Positions 43,499-52,889 of a stretch of 64,000 nucleotides of DNA are shown in pieces. The stretch is from an uncultured Bacteroidales bacterium (GTDB lineage: Bacteria > Bacteroidota > Bacteroidia > Bacteroidales > Paludibacteraceae): assembly GCA_902771935.1 (NCBI GenBank), contig CACXYM010000004.1:1-64000 (forward strand). Direction: 5' to 3'. A program made the translations under genes and the position numbers. The first letter of the stretch is position 1; each line of letters starts with the position of its first letter. The notes under the pieces are model-generated. The model was not told the origin of the DNA, made no database searches, and saw only the letters and a program-made list of their open reading frames with translations.

Positions 43499-44481
43499 CC
43501 TTTGCAAGTCCCGCATATTTATTTTTACTGCTACTTCTGATTCCCGTAATCGGCTGGTATATATGGCGTTTGCATGACCAAGATGCGAGCATTCAAGTGT
43601 CATCGGCACAATCGTTATCACGCCAGCAGAGGAGTGCACGAATCTATTTACTCCATGTTCCTTTTGTACTTCGTGTGCTGCTGATTACATGCTTATCCAT
43701 TGCCTTAGCGCGTCCGCAATTGAGTAATAAATGGAGTTCCGAATCAACTGAAGGTATTGACATAATGATGGCTTTGGACGTATCCGGTACGATGTTAGCC
43801 GAAGACCTCAAGCCCAACCGTTTGGAAGCGGCGAAGAATGTAGCAACAGATTTCGTCATTGCGCGTCCGAACGACCAGATAGGTCTGGTAGTGTTTGCAG
43901 GAGAGTCCTTTACACAATGTCCGTTGACTACTGACCATGCCGCATTGGTTAATCTCTTCCGCGCTGTGAAGTTCGGTATGATCGAGGACGGAACAGCTAT
44001 AGGCTTGGGTCTGGCTAACTGCGTAAACCGTATGAAAGATTCGCAGACCAAGTCCAAAGTGATTATTCTGTTGACGGACGGAAGTAATAACCGCGGCGAT
44101 ATTGACCCTATGACGGCTGCTGAAATAGCCAAGACCTTCGGTATTCGCGTGTATGCAGTAGGTGTGGGCAGTCACGGCCAAGCACGCGTACCAGTGCAAA
44201 CGCCTATGGGCACGCAGTATATGACGATGGATTCGGAGTTTGACGAAGTGACGCTACGCAATATCGCTTCCACGACAGGTGGTGAGTACTTCCGCGCTAC
44301 AGACAACACTTCGCTCAAACGTATTTATGAGCAGATTGACCAGTTGGAGAAAACCAAGATGCGGGTACGCGAGTACTCCAAACGCACGGAGAACTTTGCT
44401 CCATGGATTCTGGCTGCCCTACTCTGCCTCATTGCCGAAGTACTGCTAAGATATTTTGTATTAAAGACTTTGAGTAACTAA
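43495..44481 (+). CDS. batA: BatA, von Willebrand factor A membrane protein
   Basis: 328 residues. Two N-terminal helices (YLFLLLLLIPVIGWYIWRLH; YLLHVPFVLRVLLITCLSIA), a vWA domain with the metal site MMALDVSGTMLAEDL, GLVVFAGESFTQCPL and VIILLTDGSNNRGDI, and a C-terminal helix. Bat proteins were named for aerotolerance in Bacteroides fragilis. Confidence 0.95.
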   Translation: MTFASPAYLFLLLLLIPVIGWYIWRLHDQDASIQVSSAQSLSRQQRSARIYLLHVPFVLRVLLITCLSIALARPQLSNKWSSESTEGIDIMMALDVSGTMLAEDLKPNRLEAAKNVATDFVIARPNDQIGLVVFAGESFTQCPLTTDHAALVNLFRAVKFGMIEDGTAIGLGLANCVNRMKDSQTKSKVIILLTDGSNNRGDIDPMTAAEIAKTFGIRVYAVGVGSHGQARVPVQTPMGTQYMTMDSEFDEVTLRNIASTTGGEYFRATDNTSLKRIYEQIDQLEKTKMRVREYSKRTENFAPWILAALLCLIAEVLLRYFVLKTLSN

Positions 44482-44485
44482 GACT

Positions 44486-45514
44486 ATGTTTCGTTTTGCA
44501 CATATAGAATACTTATGGCTGTTGCTGCTAATACCTGTTTTTGTAGCAGGCTATATTGCCATTGTGCAGCGTAAGCGACGCCAAATGAAAGAGTTTGGTG
44601 ACGAGGAGTTAGTGAACGACTTGATGCCTAATGTGTCACGCATCCGCCCTGCTATTAAGTTCGGTCTGGTGATGCTTGCTCTCGTGCTCCTAATCATCGC
44701 CGCTGCACGTCCACAGTACGGACAGAAAGAAAAGACTATCCACCGACAAGGTATTGAAGTGATGGTGGCACTTGATATATCCAATTCAATGCTTGCTGAA
44801 GACGTAGCGCCTAACCGTCTGGATCGCGCTAAACAGATGCTTAGCAAGCTCATTGACAATATGGTGGACGACAAAGTGGGACTGATTGTCTTTGCCGGAC
44901 AAGCCTATATCCAACTGCCTATCACATGCGATTACGTGAGTGCAAAGATGTTCCTCAGTACCATCAATCCCAATATGATTAAGACGCAAGGTACCGCTAT
45001 CGGTGATGCTATTCTTACGTCCGTTCGTGCTTTTGGGGAAGCAGACAAAGAAGTCTCACGCGCGATAATCCTTATTACAGATGGTGAAAACCACGAGGAC
45101 GACGCTCTCGCAGCTGCCAAAGCAGCTGTTGAACAAGGGATAAAGGTGTTCGTTGTAGGTATCGGTAAACCGGATGGTAGTCCTATTCCAATCCCAGGAA
45201 CGAACAATTTCCGTAAAGACAGAAACGGCAATGTGGTGGTATCCAAACTCAACGAAGATATGTGCCGTGAGATAGCACAAGCCGGACAAGGCATTTACGT
45301 TCGCTGTGACAATACCAATACCGCTACACGCGCCATACAAAAGGAGTTGGACGATCTCGCAACCTCCGAGTTAGAAACCAAGGTATATGCGGATTACAAT
45401 GAGCAATATCAAGGTTTTGTACTCCTTGCGTTGCTGATACTTATTGCAGACTTCTTTATCTTTAATCGTAAAAACAAAGCGCTCAGCCGCATAGATATAT
45501 TCGGAGAGAAATGA
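44486..45514 (+). CDS. batB: BatB, von Willebrand factor A membrane protein
   Basis: 342 residues, a paralogue of BatA: two N-terminal helices, metal site MVALDISNSMLAEDVAPNRL, GLIVFAGQAYIQLPITCDYV, AIILITDGENHEDD, and a final helix (GFVLLALLILIADFFIF). It starts 4 bases after batA. Confidence 0.95.
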   Translation: MFRFAHIEYLWLLLLIPVFVAGYIAIVQRKRRQMKEFGDEELVNDLMPNVSRIRPAIKFGLVMLALVLLIIAAARPQYGQKEKTIHRQGIEVMVALDISNSMLAEDVAPNRLDRAKQMLSKLIDNMVDDKVGLIVFAGQAYIQLPITCDYVSAKMFLSTINPNMIKTQGTAIGDAILTSVRAFGEADKEVSRAIILITDGENHEDDALAAAKAAVEQGIKVFVVGIGKPDGSPIPIPGTNNFRKDRNGNVVVSKLNEDMCREIAQAGQGIYVRCDNTNTATRAIQKELDDLATSELETKVYADYNEQYQGFVLLALLILIADFFIFNRKNKALSRIDIFGEK

Positions 45515-46221
45515 AACGCATACTTATAATATTAGCCGTAATCCTTTTACCTTTCACCTTTCACCTTTCACCATTGATGGCGCAGAAAGAAGCCCCCGAT
45601 GTGCGTCATGGTAATCGTGAATACAAGAAAGATAATTTTGCTGAATCCGAAGTGGATTACCGTCGCGGACTGGAGAAAAACAACCAGTCTTACGAGGCTC
45701 ATTATAACTTGGGAAATTCCCTCTTCCGGCAAAATAAATACCCGGAAGCAGCAGAAGAATTTGTCAAAGCGGCACAATTCGTCGATGCTAAAAAAGACAG
45801 GCAAAAAGCTGCGCAGACCTATCATAACTTGGGAAACAGCCTCTTCGCACAACAACAATACGAAAAAGCTATTACTGCCTACCAACAGTCCTTGCGCGCT
45901 AATCCAAAGGATAATGACACGCGTTACAACATGGTGAAGGCTATGCAACTGCTCCAGCAACAACAGCAGCAACAAAATCAGCAGAACCAAAACCAACAAC
46001 AAAATCAGGATCAGCAGCAACAGCAGCAAGAGCAAAATCAAGACCAACAGAATCAGGATCAGCAGCAACAAGAACAACAACAGCAACAACAGGATGAGCA
46101 GCAGATGGATCAAGAAACCGCTGAGCAGATTCTACAAGCATTGGAACAGGACGAACAAGAAACACAAGAGAAACTACAGCGTCAACAAGGCTCTAAGCGA
46201 CGCGTAGAGAAAGAATGGTAG
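45511..46221 (+). CDS. batC: BatC, TPR protein with polyglutamine-like tail
   Basis: 236 residues. A signal peptide (MKRILIILAVILLPFTFHLS) is encoded partly by three CCTTTCA heptamers (45550-45570). Three TPR motifs follow (YEAHYNLGNSLFRQNKYPEA; TYHNLGNSLFAQQQYEKAIT), then about 50 residues of Gln with Asn, Asp and Glu (about 150-200), which may be flexible. Family TPR protein of the Bat complex; the length of the Gln tract likely varies between strains. Confidence 0.93.
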   Translation: MKRILIILAVILLPFTFHLSPLMAQKEAPDVRHGNREYKKDNFAESEVDYRRGLEKNNQSYEAHYNLGNSLFRQNKYPEAAEEFVKAAQFVDAKKDRQKAAQTYHNLGNSLFAQQQYEKAITAYQQSLRANPKDNDTRYNMVKAMQLLQQQQQQQNQQNQNQQQNQDQQQQQQEQNQDQQNQDQQQQEQQQQQQDEQQMDQETAEQILQALEQDEQETQEKLQRQQGSKRRVEKEW

Positions 46222-46224
46222 AAT

Positions 46225-48069
46225 ATGAGAAAGATTTTATATATAACACTATTATTAAGCATCACTTTAAGTGTATGTGCAGAAGAAGTGGAGTTCCGTG
46301 CTCAAGCACCGTCGCAAGTGGTTGTAGGTAAGCCCTTCCAATTGACTTATTCCGTCAACCAGCGCGCAAAAGACCTTCAAGCACCGGAGTTCGCTGACTT
46401 CGATTATTTGGCAGGTCCGTACACATCGCAGTCATCGTCCACCTCGTTCATCAACGGCAAGCGCACTTCGACTTTCCAACAAACGTACACCTACACGCTT
46501 ATGGCGACAAAGGAAGGTAGTTTTACCCTTCCACCTGCTAAAGTGACCGTCAGCGGTGAACAATACACCTCTAATGGTGTGCGTATAACTGTACTCCCGG
46601 CAGATGAGCAACCAACATCCAGTAGTCAATCATCCACTGCAGGCAGACAAACGGCAAGCCAATCGTCGCAAACATCGGCACAAACTTCGTCAGAGAACAT
46701 CTTTGTTCGCACGATTGTGAGCAAAACCAAGGTGCATGAGCAGGAGGCCATCCTACTCTCCTACAAACTTTACTTTGCAGGGGTGGATGTGGCGCAACTG
46801 ACCAATAACACCAAGTTACCTGAATATACCGGTTTCCTCAAACAGGACATTGAGCAAAGTGAGATACAGACCGAGTTGGAGCACTACAATGGTCGCAACT
46901 ACCAGACCGCTACACTCTATCGCACACTCCTTTACCCGCAACACAGCGGCGATATCGTCATTGACCCTGCCACGTTTGAAGCCGTTTTACGCGTGCAGAC
47001 CCGTTCACAAGTACGTTCCATCTTTGATGATTTCTTCGGCTCCTATACCAATGTCACCAAGGCGCTTAAGGCTCCAGGTGTCACTATTCACGTATCAGCA
47101 CTTCCTTCGGGCAAACCAGCCGGATTCTCCGGCGGTGTAGGACGCTTCACTATGGCATCATCTATTTCGTCCACCGAACTCAAAACCAACGAAGCCGTGA
47201 CCATCAAGATCGATATCCAGGGCTCAGGTAACATGAAACTGCTCAAGACGCCGGCTATCGACTGGCCAGAAGGATTTGAGGCATACGATCCCAAAGTGAA
47301 CAATAACTTTAAGACCACCACTTCCGGCGTTTCAGGAAAGAAAGAGATTGAATACCTCGCCATTCCACGTGCCAGCGGTGAATACGTTATTCCGGCTATC
47401 GCCTATTCTTACTTTGATACCCAAGATAATCAGTATAAAACGCTGACAACGCCTGAGTACACCTTACACGTAACAAAAGGCGCCGGCAGCGATGAAGCAA
47501 CGCAAGCTATTGTGCAGAATTTTGTTAATAAAGAAGATGTACAGCAGTTTGGTTCCGATATTCGTTATATCCATAGCAGTGAGCATTCGGGAGTTAGTTA
47601 TCAGCCTGCAAAATTGGTATTCGGTTCACTGAGATATTGGTTGTACTACCTTATTCCACTACTGATTGCCATTGTTCTTTTAGTTATATTCCGCAAACAG
47701 ATTCGCGAGAATGCCGACATCACGCGTGTGCGCTATAAACGTGCTAATAAGGTGGCACAAAAACGTCTCAAAGCAGCTTCCAAGCTTCTTGCGGAGGGCA
47801 ATAAAGCCTCTTTTTATGAGGAGATTGAGCGCGCTGCAGTTAGTTATTTGTCCGACCGGCTTTCTATTCCGACAGCCGACTTGAGCAAGGACACAATAGC
47901 TGAGATTTTGCATACCAAACATGTACCGGATGAACTGATTACAGAAGTCAAAAACGTGATTGCAACCGCAGAGTTCGCACGTTATGCACCTTCAGCAGAT
48001 AGCCAGATGCAGCTGCTTTATGACCGTACGACGGAAATTATTAACCAACTCGAAAATCAGAAGTTATGA
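46225..48069 (+). CDS. batD: BatD, periplasmic/membrane protein
   Basis: 614 residues: signal peptide, repeated beta domains of BatD type (FRAQAPSQVVVGKPFQLTYS; FTMASSISSTELKTNEAVTI), a Ser/Gln-rich linker near 140-155, one membrane helix (LYYLIPLLIAIVLLVIFRK, about 470-490) and a cytoplasmic helical tail. It starts 3 bases after batC and overlaps batE by 4. Confidence 0.94.
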   Translation: MRKILYITLLLSITLSVCAEEVEFRAQAPSQVVVGKPFQLTYSVNQRAKDLQAPEFADFDYLAGPYTSQSSSTSFINGKRTSTFQQTYTYTLMATKEGSFTLPPAKVTVSGEQYTSNGVRITVLPADEQPTSSSQSSTAGRQTASQSSQTSAQTSSENIFVRTIVSKTKVHEQEAILLSYKLYFAGVDVAQLTNNTKLPEYTGFLKQDIEQSEIQTELEHYNGRNYQTATLYRTLLYPQHSGDIVIDPATFEAVLRVQTRSQVRSIFDDFFGSYTNVTKALKAPGVTIHVSALPSGKPAGFSGGVGRFTMASSISSTELKTNEAVTIKIDIQGSGNMKLLKTPAIDWPEGFEAYDPKVNNNFKTTTSGVSGKKEIEYLAIPRASGEYVIPAIAYSYFDTQDNQYKTLTTPEYTLHVTKGAGSDEATQAIVQNFVNKEDVQQFGSDIRYIHSSEHSGVSYQPAKLVFGSLRYWLYYLIPLLIAIVLLVIFRKQIRENADITRVRYKRANKVAQKRLKAASKLLAEGNKASFYEEIERAAVSYLSDRLSIPTADLSKDTIAEILHTKHVPDELITEVKNVIATAEFARYAPSADSQMQLLYDRTTEIINQLENQKL

Positions 48070-48773
48070 AACTGCTATTGATATGTTTAGTCGCGCTTTT
48101 TAGCGAAGCGAATCAGCTGTATTCCGACGGTAACTATGCCGAAGCCGCTAAGGCTTACGAGGAGATTATTGCCGAACAGCCTAACTCGGAAGTATATTAT
48201 AATTTAGGGAATGCGTATTTTAAGCAAGACGAATTAGCAAAAGCTATTTTGGCTTATGAGCGCTGCCTACGTCTTGATCCGCGCAATAAAGATGCGAAAT
48301 ACAACCTCGCCTTTGCACAGAGTCGGATTATTGATAATGTGGAGGATAACCAAGCGTTTTTCATCAAGTCCTGGCTTCAATCCCTCCGCAATACTATGCG
48401 TGAGACGACTTGGATGATATTAAGTATCATCACTTTTTTCATTGTTCTTATCGGTGCTCTACTCTTCGCACTCAGTAAAGAACAATGGTTACGCAAAACG
48501 TCGTTCTATACAGCCCTTATTGCGCTTTTCATCTCTGTGTGCGCTTGTGCCAATGCTGGAAGTCTCCATCGCAGGGATACCATTCGTGAGGAAGCTATCA
48601 TTACGCAAGGCATTGTTAACGTCAAAGCATCGCCTGACCGTTCCGGAACAGAACTATTCACCCTTCACGAAGGCACCAAGGTCATCATTCACGAGACCTT
48701 AGGAGAATGGTGTAATATACATGTAGGAAATAATGTTGGATGGATGAAGCTCAGCTCTTTAGAGAGAATCTGA
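48066..48773 (+). CDS. batE: BatE, TPR and SH3-like membrane protein
   Basis: 235 residues: TPR repeats (YAEAAKAYEEIIAEQPNSEV; VYYNLGNAYFKQDELAKAIL), two membrane helices (about 120-165), and a C-terminal SH3-like domain (GIVNVKASPDRSGTELFTLH). It is the last bat gene and its final 15 bases overlap the opposite-strand GSCFA gene. Confidence 0.93.
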   Translation: MKLLLICLVALFSEANQLYSDGNYAEAAKAYEEIIAEQPNSEVYYNLGNAYFKQDELAKAILAYERCLRLDPRNKDAKYNLAFAQSRIIDNVEDNQAFFIKSWLQSLRNTMRETTWMILSIITFFIVLIGALLFALSKEQWLRKTSFYTALIALFISVCACANAGSLHRRDTIREEAIITQGIVNVKASPDRSGTELFTLHEGTKVIIHETLGEWCNIHVGNNVGWMKLSSLERI

Positions 48774-49574
48774 CAACTTACTTAACCACGGATACCTTAT
48801 CTGAAGCGCACGGAGTTCTTCCTCTGTGCGTTTTTTGAATGCGATGTCTTCCGCACTTCCCGGATGCAACGAACGATGGTTGAGATTCTGCCACAAAGCA
48901 TGAAGATTCTCCATCTCTTTCCTGGTTCCTGAACCTATAAACGCATCAACGAAGCGCTGCCAGATATATGCTATCGCCACAGGACTCGGATGTAGCATAT
49001 CATCCGAATAGAAGCGATAGTCACGCAATTCGTCCATAATTATCTCGTAGGCAGGGAAATAGATGGAATATTGGATATTGGATATTGAAGATTGAATGAG
49101 TTGCTCAACGGCTAAATGCAGAATAGCTTTGCTCAAGTTATTCTCATGCAAACCGTCTTTTATATGCCGTATAGGAGAAACGGTGAAGATAAAGCGCTTG
49201 TCCGCATAGCGCTTAATAATAGGTTGCCATAGCGATACAATATCTTCCACGCTCAACCTACGACGAATAAAGTCTGATGCTGGACGTTTCTGACAATTAT
49301 CGACCACTTCGTTTGTAGCTTTATCCACGTACACCCAAGCCGTTCCGAAAGTTATGATTACCACATCCGCTTTAGGCGCAACATCGTCAATGTGGTGAGC
49401 TATTGATATAGGATTATAGAGTGTTCCTGATGGATTGCAGGTCACTTGAAAATAAAACTCGCACATCTTGCGGGCTATGTTATCGCTAAAGCATGAACCC
49501 AATAGCGCTATCCTATCCTGATACGCAATCTCCCACGGCGCTTTTTTAATCTCTATTTCTGTCCTAAACACCAT
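48759..49574 (-). CDS. GSCFA-domain protein
   Basis: 271 residues. The name motif (LLGSCFSDNIARKMCEFYFQ) sits near residue 25; VIITFGTAWVYVDKATNEVV and FIFTVSPIRHIKDGLHENN follow, as in the GSCFA/SGNH-like family, probably a lipase or esterase fold. The role is unknown. Four heptamers (49069-49096) encode SISNIQYSI in frame. An in-frame TTG at 49592 overlaps the permease gene; ATG at 49574 is preferred. Confidence 0.9.
   Translation of the reverse strand: MVFRTEIEIKKAPWEIAYQDRIALLGSCFSDNIARKMCEFYFQVTCNPSGTLYNPISIAHHIDDVAPKADVVIITFGTAWVYVDKATNEVVDNCQKRPASDFIRRRLSVEDIVSLWQPIIKRYADKRFIFTVSPIRHIKDGLHENNLSKAILHLAVEQLIQSSISNIQYSIYFPAYEIIMDELRDYRFYSDDMLHPSPVAIAYIWQRFVDAFIGSGTRKEMENLHALWQNLNHRSLHPGSAEDIAFKKRTEEELRALQIRYPWLSKLSDSL
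49069..49096 (-). repeat. Four in-frame heptamers inside the GSCFA gene
   Basis: Plus-strand units TATTGGA, TATTGGA, TATTGAA, GATTGAA, adjoining GATGGAA upstream. Confidence 0.75.
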
Positions 49575-49584
49575 ATATCTTTTA

Positions 49585-50805
49585 CTATTCAAACCGCATC
49601 ACCTCAGCCGGGGATACTTTCTTCACAATCGCACTAGGTGCAAGCAGTATCACCGTAGAAACCAATATTGTTCCCACATTCAGAAGCAGCAACCAACCGA
49701 CAGGAAAAGCAATTGGCACATAGTTTACATAATACGTTGCAGCATCGAGAGGAAGCACGCGGAACCAATACTGTATAGCACAAAGTGCTAAACCTATCAC
49801 GTTGCCCCATATCACGCCCTTTCCAATCAGCATCACACCCTGCGTAATAAAGACGCCACGAACTTGTTTGTTTGTCGCGCCTAATGCCTTCAGAACGCCT
49901 ACTAATTGTATCGAATCCAAAATCAGGATAATCAATCCAGAAATAATATTAAAGCCAGAAACAGCAAGCATGAGTAGGATAATGATAACCACGTTCATAT
50001 CCAATAGATCCAGCCAGGAGAACACTTGCGGGTTGAGTTGTTCCATTGTTTCCATGTAGTAGCCGTTTCCTTTTTCGTCAAGGCGGTTCGCTGTTGCAAA
50101 GAACACATAATCCGATGCTTCATACAGATTGCGCAGATTATCAACTCGCAATTCTATACCAGAAACCTCATCATCACTCCACCCGTTCAAATGTCTCACC
50201 ACGTCCATTTGACCAAGGATAAAACGCTCATCGAATTCAGTGAAACCTGTACGATAAATACCAGATACAACGAACTTGCGCACTTTGACGTTCTCGCCAA
50301 CGAAATAACTCAGCACAGCGTCCCCAACGCTTAATTCCATCAAATCGCATAACTTACGCGACAATACCACCTCGTTCTCTTTCTCCGGCAAATGCCCTTC
50401 TATCAGGTTGTCCTCAAAATACGTCCAATATGTTGTTCCCTTGAAAACAATCCCTTGAAACGCCTCGTCTGTCTTCAGTATGCCGGGCTTCGTGACAAAC
50501 GTGTTCACACTTTCTATATGCGGTAAGGCACCCAATGCCTGGAGCATCGAATCGCTCGCCATGATTGGACTCAATTCAAACGTATTGTTGTTTTCGAAGT
50601 TCACTACACGCAAATGCGCCGCAAAACCAACCACTTTATCCGTTACAGTCTGCTTAAAGCCAACCACCACGCAAACGGTTATAATCATCACCATCACGCC
50701 GATGATAAGTCCTGCTAAGGCTACACGAACAGCAGGACGGGATGACCTGCTCTCCGTTTGTTGTGAAAAATACAACCTTTCTGCTATAAATCGTTCAAAT
50801 TGCAT
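49585..50805 (-). CDS. FtsX-type ABC transporter permease (LolC/LolE-like)
   Basis: 406 residues. An N-terminal helix (ALAGLIIGVMVMIITVCVVV), a large periplasmic MacB-like domain (about 50-260), then three helices (NVVIIILLMLAVSGFNIISG; VMLIGKGVIWGNVIGLALCA). FtsX-type permeases of this length move lipoproteins to the outer membrane; no ATPase gene is adjacent. ATG at 50805 is used; the in-frame codon at 50808 is GTG. Confidence 0.92.
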   Translation of the reverse strand: MQFERFIAERLYFSQQTESRSSRPAVRVALAGLIIGVMVMIITVCVVVGFKQTVTDKVVGFAAHLRVVNFENNNTFELSPIMASDSMLQALGALPHIESVNTFVTKPGILKTDEAFQGIVFKGTTYWTYFEDNLIEGHLPEKENEVVLSRKLCDLMELSVGDAVLSYFVGENVKVRKFVVSGIYRTGFTEFDERFILGQMDVVRHLNGWSDDEVSGIELRVDNLRNLYEASDYVFFATANRLDEKGNGYYMETMEQLNPQVFSWLDLLDMNVVIIILLMLAVSGFNIISGLIILILDSIQLVGVLKALGATNKQVRGVFITQGVMLIGKGVIWGNVIGLALCAIQYWFRVLPLDAATYYVNYVPIAFPVGWLLLLNVGTILVSTVILLAPSAIVKKVSPAEVMRFE

Positions 50806-50861
50806 CACTTTTTTCCACTTTCAGCACCTTGCGGCACGATTTTTGTGGTAGATTTTTGTGT

Positions 50862-51260
50862 ATGAGATATTGTTATTTGGCTATAATGCTTGTATGTACG
50901 GCTGTGTTAGTTAATGCTCAGTCTTCATCTTTTTCGTCCGATCAACCTAAAAGGACACCTGAGGAAATAGCTCGTAAACAAACAGTTATGCTTATTCGAG
51001 AACTCAATCTCAAAGACTCCATGGTTATTGACTCGCTTTATCGTATCAACGTACGCCATAACAAACGACGTGAGGCAGGACAAACGCGGGCGCAGGAGTT
51101 CGATGGCCTTCAGCTCTTTATGTCAGAACTCAAAAATATCCTTACGCCAGAGCAGTATAATAAGTTCATGAACCAGAAGGTAGACAAGCCTCGTCATCCT
51201 CATGCACCTTACGCACCCTCTCGACCTGATTCAATAAACCGTAGACAATCAATGCTATAA
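50862..51260 (+). CDS. Small secreted LTXXQ/Spy-like protein
   Basis: 132 residues: signal peptide MRYCYLAIMLVCTAVLVNAQ, then two helices (RTPEEIARKQTVMLIRELNL; DSLYRINVRHNKRREAGQ) and the LTPEQYNKFMN motif of Spy/CpxP-like proteins. A periplasmic chaperone or stress role would fit. An in-frame TTG at 50829 is rejected because the signal peptide begins at 50862. The last 95 bases overlap the opposite-strand PAP2 gene. Confidence 0.83.
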   Translation: MRYCYLAIMLVCTAVLVNAQSSSFSSDQPKRTPEEIARKQTVMLIRELNLKDSMVIDSLYRINVRHNKRREAGQTRAQEFDGLQLFMSELKNILTPEQYNKFMNQKVDKPRHPHAPYAPSRPDSINRRQSML

Positions 51261-51771
51261 TCGTTCCGACTATTAAACCGCCGATAATATCACCCGGATA
51301 ATGTACTCCTAAGTACATCCGACTATAGCAGTTTACTGCGACATATATCATCAGCCACCATCCTTGGCGGCTGATTTTGTTCCATATTAACCCAAACAAC
51401 ACCGCAAGACTCATTGTATTCGCTGCATGGGAGCTCACAAAGCCGTATTGCCCACCTACATAGCCGTTTACGATATGTACCAGCCCTTCCAAAGTCGGCT
51501 CATGTGTAGGACGAGGACGACATACCCAATGCTTTATCAATCCTGACGAAATCCAGTCGCTCAGACCTACAGCCGCTACTAACGCTACCGTGTACAGCAG
51601 AGCACGTTTCCAACCAAACTTCCACATTAGCAGACCTATCAGCACGGCGTATAGTGGTATCCATATCCACGCTTGACTGATGTACCACATGATTACATCC
51701 AGCCACTCGCAATGGGCACCATTAATTGCCAATAACCAGCTCTTATCTATTTCTATCAGTCTATCTATCAT
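51166..51771 (-). CDS. PAP2-family phosphatase
   Basis: 201 residues, about five membrane helices. The three PAP2 motifs are visible: KHWVCRPRP, SSHAANT (in place of PSGH) and SRMYLGVHYPGD. Likely substrates are undecaprenyl pyrophosphate or phospholipid phosphates. It follows rsmE with a 4-base overlap. The final 30 codons run antisense to the Spy-like gene. Confidence 0.93.
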   Translation of the reverse strand: MIDRLIEIDKSWLLAINGAHCEWLDVIMWYISQAWIWIPLYAVLIGLLMWKFGWKRALLYTVALVAAVGLSDWISSGLIKHWVCRPRPTHEPTLEGLVHIVNGYVGGQYGFVSSHAANTMSLAVLFGLIWNKISRQGWWLMIYVAVNCYSRMYLGVHYPGDIIGGLIVGTIIALIVYGLLNQVERVRKVHEDDEACLPSGS

Positions 51772-52487
51772 ATACTAAATAGGTTGCAAATATGGCAAGC
51801 GACTATTCCTGCTGTTTCTGTGCGTAAGCGGCTGTCTCCAAGGCTAACCGGCACAAAACCGTTTTCAAGCGCTGTGGCAATCTCTTCTTCGCTAAAATCC
51901 CCTTCAGGACCAATCATCACCACCACACTCTTGCTAGGCTTTATCTCGTTCCGTAGTTCTCTTTTATCCTCTTTATAACAATGAGCTATAAAACGTGTCT
52001 GCTCGTCGGCGTTTTTTATAAACTCCTTGCAATCTGTCAACTCGTTCAGCTTTGGCAAATATGGCGTCAAAGACTGTTTTGCAGCCGACAGTATCACTTT
52101 TTGCAGCCTATCTACCCGCAACTGTTTGCGCTCCGAGTAACGGCATAAGAGAGGCGTTATTTCATCTACTCCTATCTCCGTGCACTTTTCCACGAACCAC
52201 TCAATACGCTCAATGTTTTTCGTCGGCGCAATAGCGATATGGATATAATTGCTGTGATGCTTAGTCTGTTTCTCGGCAGTCAGCACCTCCAGCTCACAGC
52301 GCTTCGGATTCGGATTCGTTATCCGTCCCGTGTAGGTCATTCCCTTGCCATTTGTCAGCAGTATCTCGTCTCCCCTGTCGTAACGCAGCACACGAACGCA
52401 GTGAGCGGACTCCTCCGCATCCAAACAATAGCGCTTACCAATTTCTTCCGCGCCACCCACTATCTCCGGTGTATAAAATAGATACAT
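51768..52487 (-). CDS. rsmE: 16S rRNA (uracil-1498 N3) methyltransferase RsmE
   Basis: 239 residues. SPOUT methyltransferase: N-terminal PUA-like part (CLDAEESAHCVRVLRYDRGD), then HIAIAPTKNIERIEWFVEKC, VVMIGPEGDFSEEEIATALE and the knot (VSLGDSRLRTETAGIVACHI). It modifies U1498 in the small rRNA. ATG at 52487 is 8 bases past the -7 box, so the transcript is almost leaderless; an upstream in-frame ATG at 52526 is inside the promoter. Confidence 0.96.
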   Translation of the reverse strand: MYLFYTPEIVGGAEEIGKRYCLDAEESAHCVRVLRYDRGDEILLTNGKGMTYTGRITNPNPKRCELEVLTAEKQTKHHSNYIHIAIAPTKNIERIEWFVEKCTEIGVDEITPLLCRYSERKQLRVDRLQKVILSAAKQSLTPYLPKLNELTDCKEFIKNADEQTRFIAHCYKEDKRELRNEIKPSKSVVVMIGPEGDFSEEEIATALENGFVPVSLGDSRLRTETAGIVACHICNLFSI

Positions 52488-52495
52488 ATTGCCTG

Positions 52496-52527
52496 CAAAA
52501 GTACTGCTTTTATTTGATATATGCAAA
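52496..52527 (-). promoter_or_regulatory. Promoter of rsmE
   Basis: Minus strand TTTG (52527-52524), 20 bases, TACTTTTG (52503-52496), GCAG upstream of the -7 box. Confidence 0.88.
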
Positions 52528-52593
52528 AAAAAATGCAGAAAGCGTTAAAAAAGTTCAATCGTCAGGTCAGGAGTTAAGTATTTGTAGAGTTGA

Positions 52594-52682
52594 GCCTTAT
52601 AGTAGGAGCCGTATTATCCTGTGTTAATCCTGTGTTAATCCTGTGTTGATGAGGTGTTAATGTTGTGGATTCACTTCGAGTG
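52594..52682. repeat. 89-base dispersed repeat, copy 2
   Basis: It matches 7104-7192 at 80 of 89 bases. Units at 52618-52672: CCTGTGTTAAT twice, CCTGTGTTGAT, GAGGTGTTAAT, GTTGTGGATTC. Here no gene follows on the minus strand before the rsmE promoter, so this copy is orphan. Between it and 52829 are a degenerate minus-strand promoter-like string (52790-52824) and no gene. Confidence 0.85.
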
Positions 52683-52828
52683 GAACGGCTGAGAAGAACG
52701 GCTGAGAAGAATAGCCCATCAGCAATAAACAGACAATTAAAACAACAGATAGAAATATATTTCCTCTCGCAATCATGCCGCAAAAGCAGTGTATTTTTTC
52801 GAGATATGCAAAAAAAGTATGCAAATTG

Positions 52829-52860
52829 TTTGCATGTATGCAAAAAATATACTATCTTTG
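52829..52860 (+). promoter_or_regulatory. Promoter of tnaA-fbp
   Basis: TTTG (52829-52832), 20 bases, TATCTTTG (52853-52860). The leader is about 25 bases, with no TnaC-like peptide. Confidence 0.87.
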
Positions 52861-52889
52861 CAGCGATTTTTTCATTTGATACTTATACC

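Noticed and set aside
45568-46113. 181-codon Leu-rich minus-strand frame
   Set aside because: It is the antisense of the Gln-coding repeat of batC.
52861-52889. TnaC-type leader peptide before tnaA
   Set aside because: The leader is under 30 bases and contains no Trp-bearing frame.
52665-52889. Extended N-terminus of tryptophanase
   Set aside because: The extra codons cross the promoter; family alignment starts at MELPFAESWKIK.
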